Under the pieces are notes generated by a model that was given only the letters and a program-made list of their open reading frames with translations, had not been told where the DNA came from and ran no database searches. From Hyphomicrobiales bacterium (GTDB taxonomy: Bacteria; Pseudomonadota; Alphaproteobacteria; Rhizobiales; Aestuariivirgaceae): 10,579 nt of DNA. This document shows positions 6,842-10,579 of this stretch, one piece after another. The position numbers and the translations under genes were made by a program. The stretch covers positions 1 through 10,579 of the forward strand of contig JALUFY010000261.1 in NCBI GenBank assembly GCA_027051995.1, in the 5' to 3' direction. Position 1 is the stretch's first letter. Every line of letters begins with the position of its first letter.

Positions 6842-7500
6842 TTTTCCGGAAAGGTGGTCGTCCAGCCGTCATCGCCCGCGCCATGCTCCAGCACCTCCTT
6901 GGAGAGCACCTCGCCGCCCTGGCCGATGCGGTAGACGATGGGCACGCCGGTGGCCAGCTCCAGCTTGACCACCTGTTCGGGGGTCAGCTTTTCCAGCCAC
7001 ATGATGATGGAGCGCAGGGAATTGCCGTGGGCCGAGACGAGGACGGTTTCGCCCTTTTCCACGCGCGGCAGGATTTCCTTCCTGAAGTAGGGGATGGTGC
7101 GCTCCGCCGTCATCTTGAGGCTTTCGCCGCCGGGCGGCGGCACGTCATAGGAGCGCCGCCAGATGTGCACCTGTTCCTCGCCCCATTTCCTGCGCGCGTC
7201 GTCCTTGTTGAGGCCGACGAGATCGCCATAATCGCGCTCGTTGAGCGCCTTGTCGCGGCTGACGGGGATGTCCGTCTGGCCCATGTCCTGAAGAATGATG
7301 GACAGCGTCTTCCGGGCGCGTTGCAGGCCGGAGGTGAAAGCCTCGTCGAATTTCAGCCCCTTTTCCTTCAGCAGAGCAGCGGCCTTGTGGGCTTCCGTCA
7401 CGCCCTGCTCCGTCAGCCCCACGTCGGCCCAGCCGGTGAAAAGGTTCTTTTTGTTCCATTCGCTCTGGCCGTGACGCACCAGAACCAGCGTGCCTGTCAT
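6838..7500 (-). CDS. gpmA: 2,3-bisphosphoglycerate-dependent phosphoglycerate mutase (short form)
   Basis: GpmA interconverts 3- and 2-phosphoglycerate in glycolysis and gluconeogenesis. The protein is 220 residues. It has the phospho-histidine His10 in [10 protein letters not shown], Arg61 in [10 protein letters not shown], Glu88 in [14 protein letters not shown], and the second catalytic His158 in [13 protein letters not shown]. Compared with the roughly 250-residue E. coli enzyme it lacks about 25 residues in the lid-proximal region (here just [11 protein letters not shown]) and most of the flexible C-terminal tail. This short form is typical of alphaproteobacteria. The frame is open to 7539, but ATG 7500 is preferred: homology begins there and AGGGAA (7510-7515) lies upstream, overlapping the dapB stop. 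It is 13 bases after dapB and overlaps dut by four. Confidence 0.95.
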   Translation of the reverse strand: MTGTLVLVRHGQSEWNKKNLFTGWADVGLTEQGVTEAHKAAALLKEKGLKFDEAFTSGLQRARKTLSIILQDMGQTDIPVSRDKALNERDYGDLVGLNKDDARRKWGEEQVHIWRRSYDVPPPGGESLKMTAERTIPYFRKEILPRVEKGETVLVSAHGNSLRSIIMWLEKLTPEQVVKLELATGVPIVYRIGQGGEVLSKEVLEHGAGDDGWTTTFPEK

Positions 7501-7513
7501 CTGATAAGTTTCC

Positions 7514-8329
7514 CTACATGCTGTCCAGACCGAGGACATCGGTCATGGAATACAATCCGGACGGTCTGTCCTTCGCCCACAGGGCGGCGCGCACCGCGCC
7601 GCGGGCGAAGATTTCGCGCGACTGGGCGCGGTGGGTCAGCTCGACGCGCTCGTCCGGCCCGGCGAAGATCACCGTGTGATCGCCGACGACGGAGCCGCCG
7701 CGCAGAGTGGCGAAGCCTATGGCGCCGTCCGGGCGCGGGCCGGTGTGGCCCTCGCGGCAATAGACGGCGGCGTCCTCCAGAGCGGTTTCGCGCCCCTGCG
7801 CGGCGGCCTTGCCGAGCATCAGGGCGGTGCCGGAGGGGGCGTCCACCTTGTGCTTGTGGTGCATCTCCAGCACCTCGATGTCGAAATCCTCGCCCAGCAG
7901 GGCGGCCACCTTGCGCGTCAGGGCCACCAGCAGGTTGACGCCGAGGCTCATGTTGCCCGCCTTGACGATGCGCGCATGGCGGGCGGCGGCCTCGAAGGCC
8001 TTTTCCTGACCGGGCGAGAAACCTGTGGTGCCAACGACATGGATGATGCGCGCCTGGGCGGCCAGCTCGGCCAGATAGACGGAGGTTTCCGGAGTGGTGA
8101 AATCTATGACCCCGTCGATGCGGGTGAACAGTTGCAGGGGATCGTCGCTGACGCAGACGCCGGTTTCGCCGCCGCCGGCCAGCACGCCCATGTCCTTGCC
8201 GATGAAGGGTGAGCCCTTGGGCTCCAGCCCGCCGGCAACCTCCGCGCCGGGGGTGTTCATGATGACATGCGTGATGGCGCGGCCCATGCGCCCCGCCGCC
8301 CCGGCAACAGCCAGCTTCAATGTGGTCAT
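7514..8329 (-). CDS. dapB: 4-hydroxy-tetrahydrodipicolinate reductase DapB
   Basis: DapB reduces hydroxytetrahydrodipicolinate to tetrahydrodipicolinate with NAD(P)H, the second committed step toward meso-DAP and lysine. The 271-residue protein has the Rossmann motif [12 protein letters not shown] (8-19), the [10 protein letters not shown] segment (99-108), and the signature [16 protein letters not shown] (155-170). In that signature His157 and Lys161 correspond to the catalytic His159 and Lys163 of E. coli. Length matches the family. A GAGG-type site lies just before the ATG. It follows dnaN by 65 bases and precedes gpmA by 13; dapB next to gpmA is a pairing I associate with Hyphomicrobiales genomes. 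Confidence 0.97.
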   Translation of the reverse strand: MTTLKLAVAGAAGRMGRAITHVIMNTPGAEVAGGLEPKGSPFIGKDMGVLAGGGETGVCVSDDPLQLFTRIDGVIDFTTPETSVYLAELAAQARIIHVVGTTGFSPGQEKAFEAAARHARIVKAGNMSLGVNLLVALTRKVAALLGEDFDIEVLEMHHKHKVDAPSGTALMLGKAAAQGRETALEDAAVYCREGHTGPRPDGAIGFATLRGGSVVGDHTVIFAGPDERVELTHRAQSREIFARGAVRAALWAKDRPSGLYSMTDVLGLDSM

Positions 8330-8395
8330 GGCCGCCTCGTCTCGCTTGTGATCATTCCGCGCAGGTCTTAGCAGGCGCGGGCGGGGCTGAAAAGG

Positions 8396-9508
8396 CTAAA
8401 CGCGCATCGGCATGAGCACGTAGATGGCGCGTTCGCCGCCCGCGTCGCGCATGATGGTGGGCGAGCCGCCGTCGTTGAGCAGGAACAGCGTCGTGTCGCC
8501 CTCGAACTGCCCGGTGATGTCCAGCAGGTAGCGGGCGTTGAAACCGATTTCCACCGGTTCGGCCTCATAGGAGCAGGCGAGCTCTTCCTCCGCCGATCCG
8601 GCCTCGGGGTTGTTGACCGAAAGCACCAGGCGGTCTTCGGAGATGGCCAGCTTGACGGCGCGGCCCTTTTCCGACGAAACGGTGGAGACGCGGTCCACCG
8701 CCTGGGCGAAGAGGCGGGTATCCACCTCCAGGCGCTTGTCGTTGGCGGTGGGGATGACGCGCTCGTAGTCGGGGAAATTGCCGTCGATGAGCTTGGATGT
8801 GAGCACCACGCCGTCGATGGAGAAGCGGATCTTGCTATCCGACATGGCCACGCCGATATCATCCTCGGCGGCGTCGATGAGCTTGACCAGCTCCAGCACC
8901 GTCTTGCGCGGCACGATGATGCCGGGCATGCCCTCGCAGCCGGCCGGCGCCTCCGTCTCGGCGCGCGCCAGGCGGTGGCCGTCGGTGGCCACGGCGCGCA
9001 GCAGATTGCCCTCCTCCACGTGATGGAAATAGATGCCGTTGAGATAATAGCGGGTTTCCTCGGTGGAGATGGCGAAGCGGGTGCGCTCGATGAGGAATTT
9101 CAGGTCATCCGGGGAAATGGCGAATTCGTGCGTCATTTCGCCGGCCTTCATGTCGGGGAAGTCCTGCGGCGGCAGGGCCGGCAGCATGAAGCGCGAGCGG
9201 CCGGTGATGATGGCCAGGCGGCCCTCGTCGGGCTGCTCCAGGCGCAGTTCGGCGCCATCGGGCAGCTTGCGCACGATGTCGTGCAAAAGATGCGCCGGGG
9301 CGGTGGCCGCGCCGTCCTCGGCGATATTGGCCTTGCGGGCGGTCTCGACCACCTCCATGTCCAGATCGGTGGCCGTCAGGCGCAGAACGCCGTCTTTTGC
9401 CTGCACCAGCACGTTGGAGAGGATGGGCACGGTATTGCGCCGCTCGACGACACTTTGCACGTGTCCCAGCGCCTTGAGAAAATCGTTCCGTTCAACCGTG
9501 ACCCGCAT
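8396..9508 (-). CDS. dnaN: DNA polymerase III beta sliding clamp
   Basis: DnaN forms the ring-shaped dimer that holds the replicative polymerase, and repair enzymes, on DNA. The 370-residue protein covers all three clamp domains. Landmarks are RNTVPILSNVLV (24-35), VATDGHRLARAE (173-184), SKLIDGNFPDYERVIP (238-253) and the C-terminal YVLMPMRV (363-370), which helps line the ligand-binding cleft. The frame stays open upstream to 9802, but ATG 9508 gives the canonical MRVTVERNDFLKAL start and full family length. The ribosome binding site is poor (GGGG about 12 bases before, AAGG too close). It heads the leftward dnaN-dapB-gpmA-dut-hslO string. Neither dnaA nor recF flanks it, unlike the common dnaA-dnaN-recF cluster. 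Confidence 0.97.
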   Translation of the reverse strand: MRVTVERNDFLKALGHVQSVVERRNTVPILSNVLVQAKDGVLRLTATDLDMEVVETARKANIAEDGAATAPAHLLHDIVRKLPDGAELRLEQPDEGRLAIITGRSRFMLPALPPQDFPDMKAGEMTHEFAISPDDLKFLIERTRFAISTEETRYYLNGIYFHHVEEGNLLRAVATDGHRLARAETEAPAGCEGMPGIIVPRKTVLELVKLIDAAEDDIGVAMSDSKIRFSIDGVVLTSKLIDGNFPDYERVIPTANDKRLEVDTRLFAQAVDRVSTVSSEKGRAVKLAISEDRLVLSVNNPEAGSAEEELACSYEAEPVEIGFNARYLLDITGQFEGDTTLFLLNDGGSPTIMRDAGGERAIYVLMPMRV

Positions 9509-9671
9509 GGCCTTGACAACCCCGCTCAGTGATACCGTTTTCAGATGCGCAAAACCCTCGCCCGGTGGGCGCGATGGCACGCCGGGGCGGCAACATTGCC
9601 CCCAATCGCGGCAATTTGCAAGCATGAGGCAGGCGGTTGCGCGAAAGACGCGCGGGGGCGCGCGGAACGCT

Positions 9672-9680
9672 TGTGGAAAA
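9672..9680 (-). promoter_or_regulatory. DnaA-box-like site upstream of dnaN
   Basis: Read leftward this is TTTTCCACA, one mismatch from the DnaA box TTATCCACA. It would lie about 23-31 bases into the dnaN transcript and 9 bases upstream of the rimP -35 candidate. A single box is not enough to show DnaA control, but the position beside dnaN makes it plausible. Confidence 0.45.
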
Positions 9681-9688
9681 CTTGCGGC

Positions 9689-9717
9689 TTGATCCCGGCC
9701 GGGCTTGGCATTATATA
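9689..9717 (+). promoter_or_regulatory. Candidate sigma-70 promoter for rimP-nusA
   Basis: TTGATC (9689-9694) and TATATA (9712-9717) are separated by 17 bases, each matching four of six consensus positions. Transcription would begin near 9724, giving a leader of about 108 bases that contains the terminator-like hairpin. Confidence 0.5.
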
Positions 9718-9738
9718 GAGGCCAAGACACATTCTCAT
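9710..9738 (-). promoter_or_regulatory. Candidate sigma-70 promoter for dnaN
   Basis: Read leftward, ATGAGA (9738-9733, four of six) is followed after 17 bases by a perfect TATAAT (9715-9710). The start would be near 9703, leaving a dnaN leader of about 195 bases. Its -10 shares bases with the rimP -10 on the other strand. Confidence 0.5.
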
Positions 9739-9741
9739 ATG

Positions 9742-9798
9742 GCCTTCGGGTGATGAAGGCAGGATTGAGGGTGGGTTCCTCCGGGGGCCCGCCTTTTT
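9742..9798 (+). terminator. Terminator-like attenuator in the rimP leader
   Basis: Two stems lie in series. GCCTTC (9742-9747) pairs perfectly with GAAGGC (9755-9760). Then 9770-9779 pairs with 9784-9793 over ten positions, three of them G-U, around a TCCG loop, and TTTTT follows at 9794-9798. This has the form of a rho-independent terminator, 33 bases before the rimP ATG and downstream of the rimP promoter candidate. It cannot end dnaN, which runs the other way, and no other rightward gene lies between, so premature termination of the rimP-nusA transcript is the natural reading. A rimP leader with a terminator has been described in gammaproteobacteria; homology to it is not shown here. Confidence 0.6.
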
Positions 9799-9831
9799 GC
9801 ATGGCCCGGCCATGAGCGGACGGCGAAAGAC

Positions 9832-10455
9832 ATGACGGACAAACGCATCGCGAGAGAGACGGGCCCGGCCCTGAGAGTGGCGCGCATCGCCGCGCCGCTG
9901 CTTGAGGACATGGGTTTCCGCCTGGTGCGCGCGCGCATGGCAGGCAAGGACTTGCAGGTCATGGCGGAGCGGCCGGACGGCACGCTGACCATTGATGACT
10001 GCGTGGCCATCTCGCGGGCGCTTTCGCCGCTTCTGGACGTGGAAGACCCGGTGGCGGGGGCCTACAATCTGGAGGTTTCCTCGCCCGGCGTGGCGCGCCC
10101 GCTGGTGCGCCCGGAGGATTTCGAGACCTGGGCGGGCCATGTGGCCAAGATCGAGATGATGACGCCCATCGGCGGCAGGCGGCGCTTTCGCGGCGTGCTG
10201 GAGGGCTATGACGAGGCGAGCAACGAGGTGCGCCTGTATCTGCCCGCCGAAAAGGCCGATGGCGAAAAGGGCCAGCCGGACGTGCTGGTGGGGCTGGACT
10301 TCGATGACATCGCCCAGGCCCGGCTGGTGATGACGGATGACCTGCTGGCGCGAGCCGCCGCGAGCGCCCGGCCGGGGCAGGTTTCCGACGGCGCGGCGAT
10401 GGACGCGCCCGCAAGCGGCGAAGAAGCCGATGAGGCTGAAGCCGGAAAAGGTTGA
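9832..10455 (+). CDS. rimP: Ribosome maturation factor RimP
   Basis: RimP binds the free 30S subunit and helps mature its head, aiding uS12 entry. The 207-residue protein has the N-terminal domain with RIAAPLLEDMGFRLVRAR (18-35) and the signature YNLEVSSPGVARPLVRPEDF (78-97). A C-terminal Sm-like domain runs from about 100 to 170. After that comes an acidic, alanine-rich tail of about 35 residues that E. coli RimP (about 150 residues) lacks; such tails are usual in alphaproteobacteria. The ATG gives the expected start, though only a weak GAAAG precedes it. It is followed by nusA after 69 bases, the conserved rimP-nusA-infB order, so it probably heads that operon behind the leader hairpin. Confidence 0.95.
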   Translation: MTDKRIARETGPALRVARIAAPLLEDMGFRLVRARMAGKDLQVMAERPDGTLTIDDCVAISRALSPLLDVEDPVAGAYNLEVSSPGVARPLVRPEDFETWAGHVAKIEMMTPIGGRRRFRGVLEGYDEASNEVRLYLPAEKADGEKGQPDVLVGLDFDDIAQARLVMTDDLLARAAASARPGQVSDGAAMDAPASGEEADEAEAGKG

Positions 10456-10465
10456 ACAAGAATCG

Positions 10466-10485
10466 GCGGGCCCCAGGAGGCCCGC
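10466..10485 (+). promoter_or_regulatory. Intercistronic hairpin between rimP and nusA
   Basis: GCGGGCC (10466-10472) pairs perfectly with GGCCCGC (10479-10485) around a 6-base CCAGGA loop, 10 bases after the rimP stop. No T run follows, so it is not a standard terminator. It may mark an RNA processing or decay boundary, or tune the rimP to nusA ratio. Confidence 0.45.
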
Positions 10486-10524
10486 GGCGAAACGGACGGA
10501 CGAACCTACTGGAGATTATTCGAG

Positions 10525-10579
10525 ATGACGAATGCAATCAGCGCCAACAAGCTGGAACTGCTGTCGATAGCCGAGGCGG
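10525..10579 (+). CDS. nusA: Transcription factor NusA, first 18 codons (runs off the window)
   Basis: The start reads MTNAISANKLELLSIAEA, which matches the opening of alphaproteobacterial NusA (SANKLELLQIADAVA type). NusA binds RNA polymerase and controls pausing, termination and antitermination. GGAG at 10511-10514 lies ten bases before the ATG. Its place directly after rimP is the conserved order and raises confidence despite the short stretch. No functional domain beyond the first helix can be seen. Confidence 0.88.
   Translation, partial: MTNAISANKLELLSIAEA

Larger units (their letters stand above)
9509..9831. other. Divergent regulatory gap between dnaN and rimP, no gene seen
   Basis: These 323 bases hold no convincing protein gene and no tRNA; the metY initiator tRNA that precedes rimP in E. 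coli is absent. The centre (9689-9738) is a local AT-rich island with interleaved divergent promoter candidates, and a DnaA-box-like site lies next to it. A two-hairpin leader with a terminator shape runs toward rimP. On the dnaN side, about 9584-9605 has an imperfect GGCAA/TTGCC hairpin of unknown meaning. A 20-codon frame (9753-9815) and a 7-codon frame (9812-9835) lack ribosome binding sites. Confidence 0.7.

Noticed and set aside
6721..7938. Plus-strand open frame of about 400 codons antisense to dut, gpmA and dapB
   Set aside because: Same reasoning: its opposite strand carries three genes with intact motifs, and its C-terminal part is arginine/alanine repeat-like shadow sequence.
9509..9802. 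Upstream extension of dnaN by 98 codons
   Set aside because: The added residues match nothing in the clamp family, which starts at MRVTVERNDF; the extension would also span the promoter island.
9509..9831. Initiator tRNA (metY-like) upstream of rimP, as in E. coli
   Set aside because: I looked for a T-loop GGTTCGAATCC-type sequence and acceptor pairing and found neither.
1..10579. CRISPR array, insertion sequence, prophage or toxin-antitoxin pair
   Set aside because: No regularly spaced repeats, transposase motifs, phage genes or small paired genes were seen; composition is even across the window.

Overview
This window is a piece of a GC-rich alphaproteobacterial chromosome carrying ordinary housekeeping genes on both strands. 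The alphaproteobacterial call rests on the protein sequences and on gene order: dapF followed by mtaB, dapB followed by gpmA, a short-form GpmA, a long RimP with an acidic tail, and rimP followed by nusA. A Hyphomicrobiales-like member is my best guess, but it is unproven. I see no insertion sequence, prophage, CRISPR array, tRNA, rRNA or toxin-antitoxin pair. I found no undescribed multi-gene system. The points of interest are regulatory and lie in the gaps between genes.

Left block (1-2075, minus strand): terC-family gene, dapF and the 5' part of mtaB run leftward as one likely unit, and dapF and mtaB overlap by ATGA. A 432-base gap (2076-2507) with no gene separates this block from asd, which runs rightward (2508-3545). 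It holds a candidate asd promoter, a strong RNA hairpin, and a small hairpin that overlaps the terC ribosome binding site.

Middle block (3578-5372): a DUF695-RraB two-domain protein (minus) converges on asd. It diverges from a short-chain dehydrogenase (plus). Their shared gap contains a perfect 9-bp inverted repeat with a 13-base spacer, a possible operator. The dehydrogenase converges on hslO so tightly that both stop codons use the same TTAA.

Right block (5369-9508, minus strand): dnaN, dapB, gpmA, dut and hslO run leftward, with gaps of 65, 13, -4 and 75 bases. They cover the replication clamp, lysine/peptidoglycan precursor synthesis, glycolysis, dUTP removal and a redox chaperone. dnaN is not next to recF or dnaA on either side. 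Across a 323-base gap, rimP and the first codons of nusA run rightward as the start of the nusA-infB type operon. The gap contains two divergent promoter candidates with interleaved -10 boxes, a DnaA-box-like site and a rho-independent-terminator-like hairpin ahead of rimP.

Three enzymes of the diaminopimelate/lysine pathway (asd, dapB, dapF) lie within about 8 kb but in three separate transcription units.
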